From NCBI RefSeq assembly GCF_023897065.1, contig NZ_JAMHIV010000002.1, positions 62,001-126,000 on the forward strand: a stretch of 64,000 bases of DNA, written 5' to 3'. This stretch comes from Crossiella sp. SN42. GTDB taxonomy: Bacteria > Actinomycetota > Actinomycetes > Mycobacteriales > Pseudonocardiaceae. The translations under genes and the position numbers were made by a program. Position 1 is the first letter of the stretch, and the number at the start of each line of letters is the position of its first letter. The notes under the pieces are model-generated. The model saw only the letters and a list, made by a program, of their open reading frames with translations, searched no databases and was not told the DNA's origin. Shown here piece by piece: positions 9,535 through 18,645 of the stretch.

Positions 9535-9741
9535 TCACGCGCGCTGTTCGCTCTTTTTCATGGAGAAACTGGCCACCAACAGCGCGACGCCGAGCACCGC
9601 GACCACCACGTTGGCCGCGGGCTGGTACTCACTGAAGGTCCTCATCAGGAACCAGTCCTTCCCGTTGACCTGACGGGAGATGAAGGACCCCACCCCGTTC
9701 ACCAGGGCGATCCACCCGAAAACCTCCAGCGTGACGCGCAT
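9535..9741 (-). CDS. small two-helix membrane protein, function unknown
   Basis: I place the start at the ATG at 9741, preceded by GGGGAG at good spacing, giving 68 residues. Two hydrophobic segments are visible: about residues 3-22 (VTLEVFGWIALVNGVGSFI) and about 42-60 (VVVAVLGVALLVASF). A short polar loop between them contains NGKDWFLMR, and the tail is basic and charged (KKSEQR). I recognise no family. It stands alone, convergent with the response regulator gene. Confidence 0.6.
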   Translation of the reverse strand: MRVTLEVFGWIALVNGVGSFISRQVNGKDWFLMRTFSEYQPAANVVVAVLGVALLVASFSMKKSEQRA

Positions 9742-9882
9742 GACCACTCCCCTGCTCCGCGACCCGTGACCGAGCCGCTGGACTTCCCTGCATTGCCTGC
9801 TCAACGCTAGGCAGCGGGGGCATGCGCCGGAGTCCTCAGCGAGGCGGATCCGGCCATCACCTGCCAGACGTAGGAACCGGGC

Positions 9883-10752
9883 TCAGGCGTCCTGCTTGCG
9901 CAGCACCTCGAAGATGCTGGCGAACCCGTTCTGGCCGTACCCGGCCTCCACCGCACGGCGGAAGATCGCCGCGACCGTGGCGGGCAGCGCGGTGTCCACG
10001 CCGGACTCCCGCGCGGTCTCCAGCGCGTGCTCGGCGCTGGCGGTGTTCATCAGCATGGCCGCGTCCGCGCCGGGGTAGTCGCGGGCGTCGACCTCCTTCG
10101 AGGTCTCTGCCATGAAGATCGGCCCGATGTCAGCGGCGTTGCGCGCGTAGGGCAGGTACTCCATCGCGCTGATCCCGTTGGCCTTGGCCATGGCCAGCGC
10201 CTGCACGTGCGCGGTCATGTTGGTCCAGAAGATGGTGGCCATGAGCTGGTAGTACAGCGGGGCCAGGCCCTGGTCCTCGCCGCGGTAGTCCGCCGCGGTG
10301 ATGACCTCCAGGGTCTCCCGGTGCGCCTCGAACAACTCCTTGGGGCCACTGTAGAAACTGGCCGCGCCCTCGGTCGCGATCAGGTACGGCGGCACCTGCA
10401 CACCGCCGGTCAGGTAGGCCGCGCCGTGCCCGATGGCCCACTCGGCCGCGGCCCTGGACTTCGCCGGGGTGTCGGAGCTGAGGTTGATCAGCACCACGCC
10501 GTCCAGGGCGTCGGTGGCCTGTTCCAGGATCGCGTACATCGCGGAGTGCTCGGTGAGGCTGAGGATCACCGGTCCGCCTGCCTTGAGCGCCGCGGCCACC
10601 GTCTCCGCGCGCACCGCGCCCTTGGCCACCAGCGCGTCGGCCTTGCTCGCGGTCCGGTTCCACACCGTCACCTGGTAGCCGCGGTCCAGGTAAGCCGCGG
10701 CCATGGCCTGCCCCATCGGCCCCAGACCCACGATCGTCACTGCCTTCCCCAC
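9883..10752 (-). CDS. NAD(P)-dependent imine-reductase/beta-hydroxyacid dehydrogenase-like oxidoreductase
   Basis: 289 residues with an N-terminal Rossmann fold (IVGLGPMGQAM, residues 7-17, then VWNRTASKADALV, the NADPH-type segment) and a helical C-terminal domain (about 165-289). This is the layout of the 6-phosphogluconate dehydrogenase superfamily. The N-R-T-x-x-K signature and the middle segment (GGVQVPPYLI) are closest to bacterial imine reductases. The natural substrate is unknown. The gene is divergent from a TetR regulator, and the 89-bp gap holds two copies of the same operator-like sequence, so it is very probably repressed by that regulator. Confidence 0.87.
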   Translation of the reverse strand: MGKAVTIVGLGPMGQAMAAAYLDRGYQVTVWNRTASKADALVAKGAVRAETVAAALKAGGPVILSLTEHSAMYAILEQATDALDGVVLINLSSDTPAKSRAAAEWAIGHGAAYLTGGVQVPPYLIATEGAASFYSGPKELFEAHRETLEVITAADYRGEDQGLAPLYYQLMATIFWTNMTAHVQALAMAKANGISAMEYLPYARNAADIGPIFMAETSKEVDARDYPGADAAMLMNTASAEHALETARESGVDTALPATVAAIFRRAVEAGYGQNGFASIFEVLRKQDA

Positions 10753-10765
10753 AGGGATTCCTCCT

Positions 10766-10788
10766 CTAGAACGAACGCTCTACTTAGT
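10766..10788. promoter_or_regulatory. TetR operator copy 1
   Basis: A 23-bp sequence containing TAGAACGAACGCTCTA, an imperfect palindrome (TAGA...TCTA), 13 bp upstream of the oxidoreductase start codon. An identical copy lies 42 bp away, exactly four helical turns, so both would face the same side of the DNA. Confidence 0.75.
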
Positions 10789-10807
10789 GACTGGACCGTA
10801 GCACACA

Positions 10808-10830
10808 CTAGAACGAACGCTCTACTTAGT
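10808..10830. promoter_or_regulatory. TetR operator copy 2
   Basis: Exact second copy of the 23-bp element, 11 bp before the GTG of the TetR gene. Two copies between divergent genes fit autoregulation plus repression of the reductase. Confidence 0.75.
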
Positions 10831-10841
10831 AAGATGAGGCG

Positions 10842-11423
10842 GTGACTGAGGCACTGGGCACCCGCGACCGGATCGTGCACACCACGTCGAAGCTGATGCA
10901 GCGACAGGGGTACGAGGGCACCGGCATCAAGCAGATCGCCAGGGAGGCCAGCGCCACCCTGGGCTCGGTGTACCACTTCTTCCCCGGTGGCAAGCAGGAG
11001 CTGGCGGTGGCCGCGGTCCGGCACGCGGACGAGGAGTTCGCCGAGATGTTGACCGAGATCCTGGCCGCGCACGAGGATCCGGCCGAGGCGGTGTACCAGG
11101 TGGCCGCGATGAACGGGGCCTACCTGCGGGACTCCGGCTGGGAGGAGGGCTGCCCGGTCACCGCGACCGCGCTGGAGACCGCGGGCCGGGTGCCGGAGAT
11201 CCAGCGGGCCTGCGCGGAGACCTTCGCGAACTGGGAGCGACTGGTCTTCGAGAAGCTGAAGTCCAGCGGCTTCAACGAAAAGCTCGCGCGGGAACTGGCA
11301 GGCACGGTGATCAACGCGCTCAGCGGCGCGGAAGTCTCAGCCCAACTCACCCGCAGCGTCGAGCCCTTGGAGACCACCGGCCGCCACCTGAAGCGCCTGA
11401 TCGAGTCCTACCGCCAGGCCTGA
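10842..11423 (+). CDS. TetR-family regulator (LmrA/YxaF-like)
   Basis: 193 residues. The N-terminal HTH is canonical (GIKQIAREASATLGSVYHFFPGGKQEL, about residues 27-53). The ligand domain contains WEEGCPVTATALE, typical of the LmrA/YxaF branch that controls stress and efflux genes. The start is a GTG at 10842, just after GATGAGG; an ATG at 10834 runs straight into a stop. It is divergent from the imine-reductase-like gene and flanked by paired operator sequences, so it most likely represses both. Its 3' end meets the next convergent gene with only four bases between stop codons. Confidence 0.92.
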   Translation: MTEALGTRDRIVHTTSKLMQRQGYEGTGIKQIAREASATLGSVYHFFPGGKQELAVAAVRHADEEFAEMLTEILAAHEDPAEAVYQVAAMNGAYLRDSGWEEGCPVTATALETAGRVPEIQRACAETFANWERLVFEKLKSSGFNEKLARELAGTVINALSGAEVSAQLTRSVEPLETTGRHLKRLIESYRQA

Positions 11424-11427
11424 CGGC

Positions 11428-12009
11428 TCAGGCGTCGGCGAAGTTGGCCAGGCTGTGCACGGCTTCCCACAGCCAGCGGGCGTGGTCGTAGCGCGGGCGC
11501 AGGTCGGCAGGCGGCTCGGGCAGCTCGTCGTGCAGCAGCACCTCGGGCACCCAGGTCACCGCGTAGGCCACCCGCAGGTTGAACAGCACCGCGTTCCAGT
11601 GCCGCAGCGTCTCCGGGTTGTCGTGCAACACGATCGGCGCGCCGTCGACGGGCAGCACGTTGATCGCGTGGTCCACGCCCTGGCGCAGCCAGCAGAGGAA
11701 GTCGGGCTCCCACAGCAGTCTGGCTTCCTCGGGCAGGTCCTCCTCCAGGTTCATCCGGAGCAGGAACTCCAGCGCGGGTTCGTTGCTGGGGCCGGTGGGC
11801 AGGGGCAGGCCGAGCTCGGCGCCGAGCGGGTAGTCGGTGGTGTACTGCGCGGTCCGCCAGTCGATCAGCGCGGCGAACTCGGTCAGCCGCTGACGTAGCC
11901 ATTCGACCTGGTCAGCCCCGCAGTACCCGATTATCGTGCTGTCGACCCGGTCCCAGAAGATCACCACTTGTCCCTCGTTCGCGTGGGTCCCCACCCCATG
12001 TTCATTCAT
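11428..12009 (-). CDS. hypothetical protein
   Basis: 193 residues from the ATG at 12009, which has AGG about five bases upstream. The frame is open further upstream, but that part is antisense to the GH5 gene. The sequence is acidic and unusually rich in tryptophan (for example QVEWLRQRL, LLWEPDFLCWLRQG, HARWLWEAVH). It has no signal peptide or membrane segment. I do not recognise the family. It is divergent from the GH5 gene with 58 bp between starts, and convergent with the TetR gene. Confidence 0.7.
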   Translation of the reverse strand: MNEHGVGTHANEGQVVIFWDRVDSTIIGYCGADQVEWLRQRLTEFAALIDWRTAQYTTDYPLGAELGLPLPTGPSNEPALEFLLRMNLEEDLPEEARLLWEPDFLCWLRQGVDHAINVLPVDGAPIVLHDNPETLRHWNAVLFNLRVAYAVTWVPEVLLHDELPEPPADLRPRYDHARWLWEAVHSLANFADA

Positions 12010-12067
12010 ACACCTGGCCGCCGTTCGTCGGTTCCGCGGCCACTGTGTGCATCGCCACCATGACCGT

Positions 12068-13945
12068 ATGAAGTGGCATCTGCCCAGCTCGGCCCTTGTG
12101 GTTGTGACAGTTCTGGCCTCCCTGCTGACAGTTCCGGTACCGGTGCAAGCGTTTACCGAGGACTGGCGGGGGCCGCTGAGCACCCGGGGCCGGTACGTGG
12201 TGGACGCGGACGGAAACCGGTTTCGACTGCGCGCCGGGAACTGGCACGGCGCCAGCGGCACCTACAACGGCAGCGGCGAGGTCACCGATCCGGCCAACCA
12301 CCACGCCGGGGAGATGAGCTCCGGCATCCCGCTCGGCCTGGACCGGGCGCCGCTGGCCGAGCTGATCGGCAGCTTCCAGGCGTTGGGGCTCAACAGCATC
12401 CGGCTGCCGTTCTCGAACCAGATGATCCACGAGACCGCGCCGGTGCCCGATCGGGCAGTGGCGGCGAACCCGCAGCTGCGCGGAAAGACGCCCCTTGGTG
12501 TTTATGACGCGGTGGTGTCCGCGCTGACCGCGGCGAGGTTCGCGGTTTTCCTGAACAACCACACCACGACCAGCCGTTGGTGCTGCGGAGTGGACGGCAA
12601 CGAGCGCTGGAACACCGCGCAGACGGCGGCGCGGTGGGAGCAGGACTGGCTGTTCATGGCCCGCCGCTACCGGGCCAACCCCCGGGTGGTCGGCGCGGAC
12701 CTGTACAACGAGGTGCGGCGCAACGTGCTCGACGATCCCAACTGGGGCCTCGGCGATGCCAGGGACTGGCACGCGGCGGCGCAGCGGGCGGGCGACCGGA
12801 TCCTCAGCGAGGCCAACCCGGACCTGCTGATCGTGATCGAGGGGATCAACTGGTTCGGCATCCCGGTCAACGGCCTGCCGCACGGGCGGCCGACGCTGGA
12901 GCCGGTGCGCACGCTGTCGAACACCTTGGCGCACTCGGGAAAGCTGGTTTACGCGGCGCACTTCTACGGCTACACCGGGCCGAACCACAGCGGGGCCACC
13001 GGGATCGGCGAGACCAGCGATCCGCGCTACCAGGACCTGAGCCGGGCCGAGCTGGCGGAGGTGTTGCGGCGGCAGGCTTTCTTCGTCACCGAACAGGGTC
13101 AGCACTTCACCGCGCCGGTGTGGGTCAGCGAGTTCGGCGTGGGCGGCCGGGAGGAGACCGGCGCGAAACCCAGGGCCTGGTTCGAGAACTTCGTGGACGA
13201 GCTGATCAAGGCGGACGCGGACTTCGCCTACTGGCCGCTGGTCGGCTGGCATGAGAACCGGCGCGGCAACGGCTGGGCGCTGGCGCACTGGGACGCGGCG
13301 GGCAAGCGGATGTTCCTCGAGGACGGCGACGACTGGCGCGCGCCGGCCTGGCGCAGGCTGATCGCCGCCTCCGGTAAGACCGGGCCGGTTCCCGTTGTGC
13401 CGCAATGGCGGCAGCTGGCCATCGACCACGGCGACCTGGTGCAGTCGGTGCGGATGCGCGGGCTGCCGGACTGGGACTCCGGCGCGCGCAAGGCGGTCTG
13501 CCCGGACGGTCAGCGGCTGATCGGGCTCAGCCACACCGGCAACCGCGGCCTGTGCACCGACGCCGGCGGCCCGCTGCCGGTGCCGACCAGCCACCAGGTG
13601 GTGACCGATGAGCGGTTCGTGACCGCGGACTGGGCGAGCGGCTACACCAAGTTCCAGTGCCCGGCCGGGCAGCAGGCCATCGGCTACAGCGTGCGTGGCG
13701 CGGCGGTCTCGGCGCTGCTGTGCGCCCCGGCCGGCCGGTCGATCGGCGGGCCGGACCGGACGGTGTGGTTCGACCGGGGCGACAACCGGGCGAGCACCCG
13801 GGGCGGGGAGTTCGCGCCCGGGCGGCACAAGGGTCAGTGCGCGGACGGCGAGGTGCTGGCCGGGGTGGCCTGGACCGGGCGGATCGGCTCGGCGCGCACC
13901 CCGGACGCGCTGCTCTGCCGGGGGTTCGCCGGGGCTGCGCGCTGA
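12068..13945 (+). CDS. secreted GH5-type glycoside hydrolase with C-terminal triple-repeat module
   Basis: 625 residues from the ATG at 12068. Residues 1-28 form a Sec signal peptide (hydrophobic ALVVVTVLASLLTVPVPVQA). The catalytic domain (about 35-440) has the clan GH-A pair: Glu215 in DLYNEVRRN as acid/base and Glu355 in WVSEFGVGG as nucleophile, with the GH5 features RLPF and NNHTT. A cellulase or other beta-1,4-glycanase role is likely; the substrate cannot be read. After about 445 comes a module of three related units, each opening with C-(P/A)-(D/A)-G-(Q/E) and closing with a cysteine (pairs 478/496, 531/552, 591/617), probably an accessory carbohydrate-binding or stability domain. There is no clear ribosome site. 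The frame extends upstream, but the signal peptide fixes the start well. Confidence 0.88.
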   Translation: MKWHLPSSALVVVTVLASLLTVPVPVQAFTEDWRGPLSTRGRYVVDADGNRFRLRAGNWHGASGTYNGSGEVTDPANHHAGEMSSGIPLGLDRAPLAELIGSFQALGLNSIRLPFSNQMIHETAPVPDRAVAANPQLRGKTPLGVYDAVVSALTAARFAVFLNNHTTTSRWCCGVDGNERWNTAQTAARWEQDWLFMARRYRANPRVVGADLYNEVRRNVLDDPNWGLGDARDWHAAAQRAGDRILSEANPDLLIVIEGINWFGIPVNGLPHGRPTLEPVRTLSNTLAHSGKLVYAAHFYGYTGPNHSGATGIGETSDPRYQDLSRAELAEVLRRQAFFVTEQGQHFTAPVWVSEFGVGGREETGAKPRAWFENFVDELIKADADFAYWPLVGWHENRRGNGWALAHWDAAGKRMFLEDGDDWRAPAWRRLIAASGKTGPVPVVPQWRQLAIDHGDLVQSVRMRGLPDWDSGARKAVCPDGQRLIGLSHTGNRGLCTDAGGPLPVPTSHQVVTDERFVTADWASGYTKFQCPAGQQAIGYSVRGAAVSALLCAPAGRSIGGPDRTVWFDRGDNRASTRGGEFAPGRHKGQCADGEVLAGVAWTGRIGSARTPDALLCRGFAGAAR

Positions 13946-14167
13946 CAACCGGCGAGAAACTTGACGTCGCTCTGACGTACCGAATATTTGATGCGCACGG
14001 GGCTGGGATTCACGTCACTTGTTTAGGCTCGAACTTGGCAGAAACTGCCTGTTATGGTGATTTTCGGTCGTGAGAGGGAGTGGCGCAGCTCTCATCCCTC
14101 GGCCGAATGAGTAGCCCGTCACCCTAACGGGCTATCCACTGGGGACTGGGGATGGGGTGAATCTCGC
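13946..14167 (+). promoter_or_regulatory. promoter region of the LAL activator
   Basis: 222 bp, less GC-rich than its surroundings. A possible sigma-70 pair is TTGACG (about 13973) and TATTTG, 18 bp apart. A small inverted repeat, GGCAG-AAA-CTGCC, lies at 14037-14049. Assignment is by eye only. Confidence 0.35.
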
Positions 14168-16945
14168 ATGGCCTTGGCCGAGCGGGACGGACAGCTGGAC
14201 TTCCTGCGACGATTACTCGCCGACACGGCGGAAGGCCGGGGCCGGGTCGCGATGGTGACCGGGCCGGTGGCCAGCGGCAAGACCGAGTTGTTGCACGTGT
14301 TCGGGGAGAACGCGCGCGCCGCCGGTGCCCTGCTGCTGACCGCGACCGGGACCCGCGCGGAGCGGAACATGCCGCTGGGCCTGCTGCGCCAGCTGCTGCG
14401 GGGCGCGGCACTGGCGCCGGAACCGCTGGCCAGGGTGCTGGCGCTGCTGGATGAGGGCCAGGCCACCGCCACCCGCACCGAACCGGACAACGAGGTGACC
14501 GAGCGGGTCCAGGCGCGGATCGCGCACGACCTGGCCGACACGCTGCTCGCGCTGTCCCAGGACTCGATGCTGGTGCTCAGCATCGACGACGTGGACCACG
14601 CGGACGTGGCCTCGGTCCGGGTGCTGGTGGACCTGACCCGCAGACAGCGCGCGCACCGGGTGCTGGTGCTGTTCACCGAGCTCACCGGCGCGGCGCCGGC
14701 GCATCCGGCCTTCCGCACGGAGTTGTTGCGGCAGCCGCACTTCCGGCGGATCCGGCTGACCCCGCTGTCGGTGCGCGGGGTGGCCGAGATGCTGGCCCAG
14801 GAGCTGCCCGGCGCGGTGCACCTTGCCGCCGACTGCCACGAGCTCACCGGCGGCAACCCGCTGCTGGTGCGCGCGCTGGCGGAGGACCAGCACTCCGCGC
14901 TGACCCCTGGCGGGCTCAGCGTCGGCGAGGCGTTCAGCCAGGCCGTGCTGGCCTGCCTGCACCGCAGCAACCCGTCGCTGCTGCGGGCGGCGCAGGGCAT
15001 CGCGGTGCTGGGCGACACCGAGACCGAGCCGCTGGCCGGGCTGCTGGAGCTCCCGCCGCAGACGGTGGCGCAGGCGGTGGACACCCTGTTCGGGGCCGGA
15101 CTGGCCCGGCGCGGCGGGTTCCGGCATCCGGCGGTGGGCGCCGCGGTGCTGGCCGACCTGTCCGCCTACGACCGCGCCGAGCTGCACCTGCGGGCCGCGC
15201 ACCGGCTGCACCTGGCGGGCGAGCCGCCCGCGCCGATCGCCGAGCACCTGCTGGCCGCCGGACGGATCAGCGGGCAGTGGGCGGTGCAGGTGCTCTGGTC
15301 CGCCGGTGAGCACGCGCTGACCGAGGACCGGGTGGAGTACGCGGTGGAGTGCCTGGAGCTGGCGCACCGCAGCTGCACCGACGACCAGAACCGGTCGACC
15401 ATCCGGATGATGCTGGTGGGCCTGGCCCGCAGGGCGAACCCGGCGGTGGTGGCCCGGCACCTGGCCGAGCTGACCGAGGCGCTGCGCAAGGGCACGCTGA
15501 ACACCAGGGACGCGCTGACCTCGGTGCGCTGCCTGCTGCTGCACGGCCGCAACGACGAGGCCGCCGAGGCGCTGAACCAGCTGAGCGCGACGGTCGGGCA
15601 GACCGACCGGCAGACCGCGCTGGAGCTGGCGATCACCCGGGAGTGGATGTACAGCATGCACCCGCCGCTGCTGTCCAGGCTGCCCGAGGCCGAGCTGGCG
15701 CCCGAGGCGATCGCCCTGGGCGCGGCGCGGGACCCCCGCCTGCAGACCGGGCTGGCGCTGCGCCGGGTGATCGCGGACGGTCCCGAGGAGACCGCGATCA
15801 TGGACGCCGAGCAGGTGCTGCAGGGCTCCCGGCTGTCCGAGAAGACCTTCGACGCGCTGGTCTCCGCGCTGATGGTGCTCTACTTCGCCGACCGGCTGGA
15901 CAAGGCGCTGCCCTGGGCGGACGCCCTGCTGGCCGAGTCGGCCGAGCGCAACGCGCCGGGCTGGCACGCCATGTTCGCCTCGGCCAGGGCCGCGATGGCG
16001 CTGCGCCAGGGCGATCTGCCCGGCGCCGAGCTGCACGCCCGCGCCGCGCTGCGGCACACCACCCCGCACACCTGGGGGGTGGCGGTAGGGGGTCCCCTTG
16101 GCAGCCTGATCGTGGCGCTGACCGAGATGGGCAAGCTGGCCGAGGCCGAGGAGCTGCTCAACCTGCCGACCCCGGACGCGATGCTGGAGTCGACCTTCGG
16201 CTTGCAGTACCTCTCCGCGCGCGGCCGCTGCCACCTGGCCGCGGACCGGCTCTACGCGGCGCTGGGCGACTTCCGGCTGTGTGGGGAGCTGATGGCCGAG
16301 TGGGGCATGGACCGCCCCTCGTTCGTGCCGTGGCGCAGCGACGCCGCCGAGGTGCTGATCCGGCTGGGCAAACACCACGAGGCGCGGGCCCTGCTGGAGG
16401 AGCAGCTGGCCATGGACTGCGGTGGCCGGCCGCGGATCCGGGGGGTCGCGCTGCGGCTGCTGGCCTCGATCAGCGAACCGCACCGGCGCACCCAGCTGCT
16501 CACCGAGGCGGTCGAGCTCTCCCGTGCCGGTGGCGACCGGTTGCAGCTGGCCAGGGCACTCGGCGAGCTGAGCAGGGCGCAGCTGGACGCGGACTCCACC
16601 CAGGCGCGGATGACCTTGCGCCGGGCCTGGCACCTGGCGCGGGAGTGCCAGGCTTCGCCGCTGTGCGAGGAGCTGGTGCCCGGTCAGGCCGGCGTCGAGG
16701 CCGAGCCCCTGCCCGCCCCGGTGGAGGTGGACGCGGATCGGATGACCGCGCTTTCCGACGCCGAGCAGCGGGTGGCCGCGCTGGCCGCGCAGGGGCATAC
16801 GAACCGGCAGATCGCCAGCAAGCTGTGCATCACGATCAGCACGGTCGAGCAGCACCTGACCCGGGTGTACAAGAAGCTGAACGTGACCAGACGGGCTGAC
16901 CTACCGGCCGGGCTGCACAGTCCGGACGCGGCGGTAAGTGCATAA
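14168..16945 (+). CDS. LAL-type (large ATP-binding LuxR) transcriptional activator, PikD-like
   Basis: 925 residues, the same size class as the pikromycin activator PikD. An N-terminal AAA ATPase carries Walker A GPVASGKT (residues 32-39) and a Walker B-like LSIDDVDH. A long helical repeat region follows. The last about 65 residues are a LuxR HTH (LSDAEQRVAALAAQG...NRQIASKLC...STVEQHL). LAL proteins are typical cluster-specific activators of macrolide and other type I PKS loci; here the target is inferred to be the sugar operon downstream and the large leftward PKS operon. Leu16 is encoded by TTA (14213-14215), the rare codon that links such regulators to the bldA tRNA in streptomycetes. The aminosugar operon starts 145 bp downstream on the same strand. 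Confidence 0.93.
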   Translation: MALAERDGQLDFLRRLLADTAEGRGRVAMVTGPVASGKTELLHVFGENARAAGALLLTATGTRAERNMPLGLLRQLLRGAALAPEPLARVLALLDEGQATATRTEPDNEVTERVQARIAHDLADTLLALSQDSMLVLSIDDVDHADVASVRVLVDLTRRQRAHRVLVLFTELTGAAPAHPAFRTELLRQPHFRRIRLTPLSVRGVAEMLAQELPGAVHLAADCHELTGGNPLLVRALAEDQHSALTPGGLSVGEAFSQAVLACLHRSNPSLLRAAQGIAVLGDTETEPLAGLLELPPQTVAQAVDTLFGAGLARRGGFRHPAVGAAVLADLSAYDRAELHLRAAHRLHLAGEPPAPIAEHLLAAGRISGQWAVQVLWSAGEHALTEDRVEYAVECLELAHRSCTDDQNRSTIRMMLVGLARRANPAVVARHLAELTEALRKGTLNTRDALTSVRCLLLHGRNDEAAEALNQLSATVGQTDRQTALELAITREWMYSMHPPLLSRLPEAELAPEAIALGAARDPRLQTGLALRRVIADGPEETAIMDAEQVLQGSRLSEKTFDALVSALMVLYFADRLDKALPWADALLAESAERNAPGWHAMFASARAAMALRQGDLPGAELHARAALRHTTPHTWGVAVGGPLGSLIVALTEMGKLAEAEELLNLPTPDAMLESTFGLQYLSARGRCHLAADRLYAALGDFRLCGELMAEWGMDRPSFVPWRSDAAEVLIRLGKHHEARALLEEQLAMDCGGRPRIRGVALRLLASISEPHRRTQLLTEAVELSRAGGDRLQLARALGELSRAQLDADSTQARMTLRRAWHLARECQASPLCEELVPGQAGVEAEPLPAPVEVDADRMTALSDAEQRVAALAAQGHTNRQIASKLCITISTVEQHLTRVYKKLNVTRRADLPAGLHSPDAAVSA

Positions 16946-16980
16946 ACCCTCAGGGGTGGGTGGACGGCGAATGGGTTCTT

Positions 16981-17008
16981 AGGGGCTCGTAGGGGTTAAA
17001 AGTAGGGG
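16981..17008 (+). promoter_or_regulatory. AGGGG direct repeats upstream of sugar operon
   Basis: AGGGG occurs three times (16981, 16991, 17004), and a GGGGATCCCC-type palindrome overlaps the last copy. The cluster sits 80-110 bp before the ketoisomerase start, a sensible place for an activator such as the LAL protein just upstream. Confidence 0.35.
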
Positions 17009-17090
17009 GGATCCCCGGCCTACGATTTTCCGGAATCAATTCGCCGTTCATTCGCCGTCGCATTGTGCGGCGAGACCCCTGGGGGTTGTC

Positions 17091-17537
17091 ATGCCCGCCT
17101 ACAAAAATGAAGAAGGAATTCTGGTCGGCAAGGTCGAACCCTGCCGGATGGTCGATCTGCCCGAGCACAACGACCCGCGCGGCAACCTGTGCGTGGTGGA
17201 GGCGGGCAAGGAGATCAAGTTCGACATCAAGCGCGTGTACTACCTGTACGACCTGCCCGCGACCACCATCCGCGGCGCGCACGGGCACCGCAACCTGGAA
17301 CAGCTGATCGTCGCGGTGCACGGCAAGTTCGACATCACCGTCGACGACGGCGAGTACCGGGATCGTTTCCACCTGGACAATCCCAGCCGCGGTCTCTACG
17401 TCGGCCCGATGGTGTGGCGGAACCTGATTAACTTCTCCCCCGGCGCGGTCGGACTGGTACTCGCCTCCACGCACTACGACGAGGCCGACTACTACCGCGA
17501 GTACGCCGACTTCCAGCGCGACGCCAGGAAACTCTGA
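17091..17537 (+). CDS. cupin dTDP-4-keto-6-deoxyhexose 3,4-ketoisomerase (FdtA/Tyl1a family)
   Basis: 148 residues, the normal size for this family. The cupin signature [11 protein letters not shown] (residues 61-71) carries the catalytic histidines (His64, His66), and PRGNL near residue 29 is the usual N-terminal motif. The enzyme moves the keto group of dTDP-4-keto-6-deoxyglucose from C4 to C3, which is needed before 3-amination in mycaminose (Tyl1a) or Fuc3N (FdtA) pathways. Its stop codon overlaps the ATG of the aminotransferase (TGATG), so the two are translationally coupled. Tyl1a and FdtA give different C4 epimers; I cannot tell which applies. dTDP-glucose synthase and 4,6-dehydratase genes are absent here and must lie elsewhere. 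Confidence 0.92.
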   Translation: MPAYKNEEGILVGKVEPCRMVDLPEHNDPRGNLCVVEAGKEIKFDIKRVYYLYDLPATTIRGAHGHRNLEQLIVAVHGKFDITVDDGEYRDRFHLDNPSRGLYVGPMVWRNLINFSPGAVGLVLASTHYDEADYYREYADFQRDARKL

Positions 17538-18640
17538 TGACCGTTCCCTTTCTTGACCTGAAGGCGCCGCACGAGGAACTGCGCGCCGGTCTGGACGCCG
17601 CCTACCGCCGGGTGCTGGACTCCGGCTGGTTCCTGCTGGGCCCCGAGCTCGCCGCCTTCGAGGCCGAGTTCGCCGCCTACTGCGAGGCCGAGCACTGCGT
17701 GGCCGTGGGCAGTGGCTGCGACGCGCTGGAGCTGGTGCTGCGCGCCCTGGACATCGGTCCCGGCGACGAGGTGATCGTGCCCAGCGCGACCTTCATCGCC
17801 AGCTGGCTGGCCGTCTCCGCGGTCGGCGCCACGCCCGTTCCGGTGGAGCCGGACGAGGAAACCCAGCTGATCGACCCGAAGCAGGTCGAGGCGGCGATCA
17901 CCGCGCGCACCAAGGCGATCATGCCGGTGCACCTGTACGGCCAGCCCGCGGACCTGGACGCGCTCGGCGAGATCGCCGCGGCGCACGGGCTGCACGTGGT
18001 GGAGGACGCCGCGCAGGCGCACGGCGCGCGGTACAAGGGCCGCCGGGTCGGCGCGGGCTCGCTGGCGGCGGGGTTCAGCTTCTACCCCGGCAAGAACCTC
18101 GGTGCGCTGGGCGACGGCGGCGCGGTGGTGACCTCCTCGGCCGAGCTGGCGGACAAGCTGCGGCTGCTGCGCAACTACGGGTCGCGGGTGAAGTACCAGC
18201 ACGAGATCCAGGCGACCAACTCCCGGCTGGACGAGCTGCAGGCCGCGATGCTGCGGGTCAAGCTGCCGGTGCTGGATCGCTGGAACGCCCGGCGGCAGCA
18301 GATCGCCGAGCGGTACCTGCGCGAGCTGGCCGGTATCGAGGGCCTGGCGCTGCCGGTGGTGGCGGAGTGGGCGGAACCGGTGTGGCACCTGTTCGTGGTG
18401 CGCTGCCGGCACCGCGCGGCGGTGCAGGAGCGGCTGACCGCGGCCGGGATCGGCACGCTGATCCACTACCCGGTGCCGGTGCACCGGTCGCCGGCATACG
18501 CCTCGGGGGCCTGGGGCGAGCTGCCGGTGGCGGAACGACTGGCCGAGCAGGTGCTGAGCCTGCCGATCGGCCCGCACCTGCCGGATGAGCAGGTGGACGC
18601 GGTGATCACGGCGGTCCGGGCCGCCTGCGCCGCCGAGTAG
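17537..18640 (+). CDS. PLP-dependent sugar 3-aminotransferase (DegT/DnrJ/EryC1/StrS family; TylB/DesV-like)
   Basis: 367 residues. Family marks are the N-terminal [11 protein letters not shown], the PLP-phosphate segment GSGCDAL, the Asp that pairs with the pyridine nitrogen ([11 protein letters not shown], Asp157) and the Schiff-base Lys186 in [14 protein letters not shown]. In TylB, DesV and FdtB the enzyme aminates the 3-keto sugar using glutamate. It is coupled by a 1-nt overlap to the 3,4-ketoisomerase gene. Together with the N,N-dimethyltransferase at 23404-24117 it supplies the amino group of a 3-dimethylamino-3,6-dideoxyhexose. Confidence 0.93.
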   Translation: MTVPFLDLKAPHEELRAGLDAAYRRVLDSGWFLLGPELAAFEAEFAAYCEAEHCVAVGSGCDALELVLRALDIGPGDEVIVPSATFIASWLAVSAVGATPVPVEPDEETQLIDPKQVEAAITARTKAIMPVHLYGQPADLDALGEIAAAHGLHVVEDAAQAHGARYKGRRVGAGSLAAGFSFYPGKNLGALGDGGAVVTSSAELADKLRLLRNYGSRVKYQHEIQATNSRLDELQAAMLRVKLPVLDRWNARRQQIAERYLRELAGIEGLALPVVAEWAEPVWHLFVVRCRHRAAVQERLTAAGIGTLIHYPVPVHRSPAYASGAWGELPVAERLAEQVLSLPIGPHLPDEQVDAVITAVRAACAAE

Positions 18641-18645
18641 GGGCC

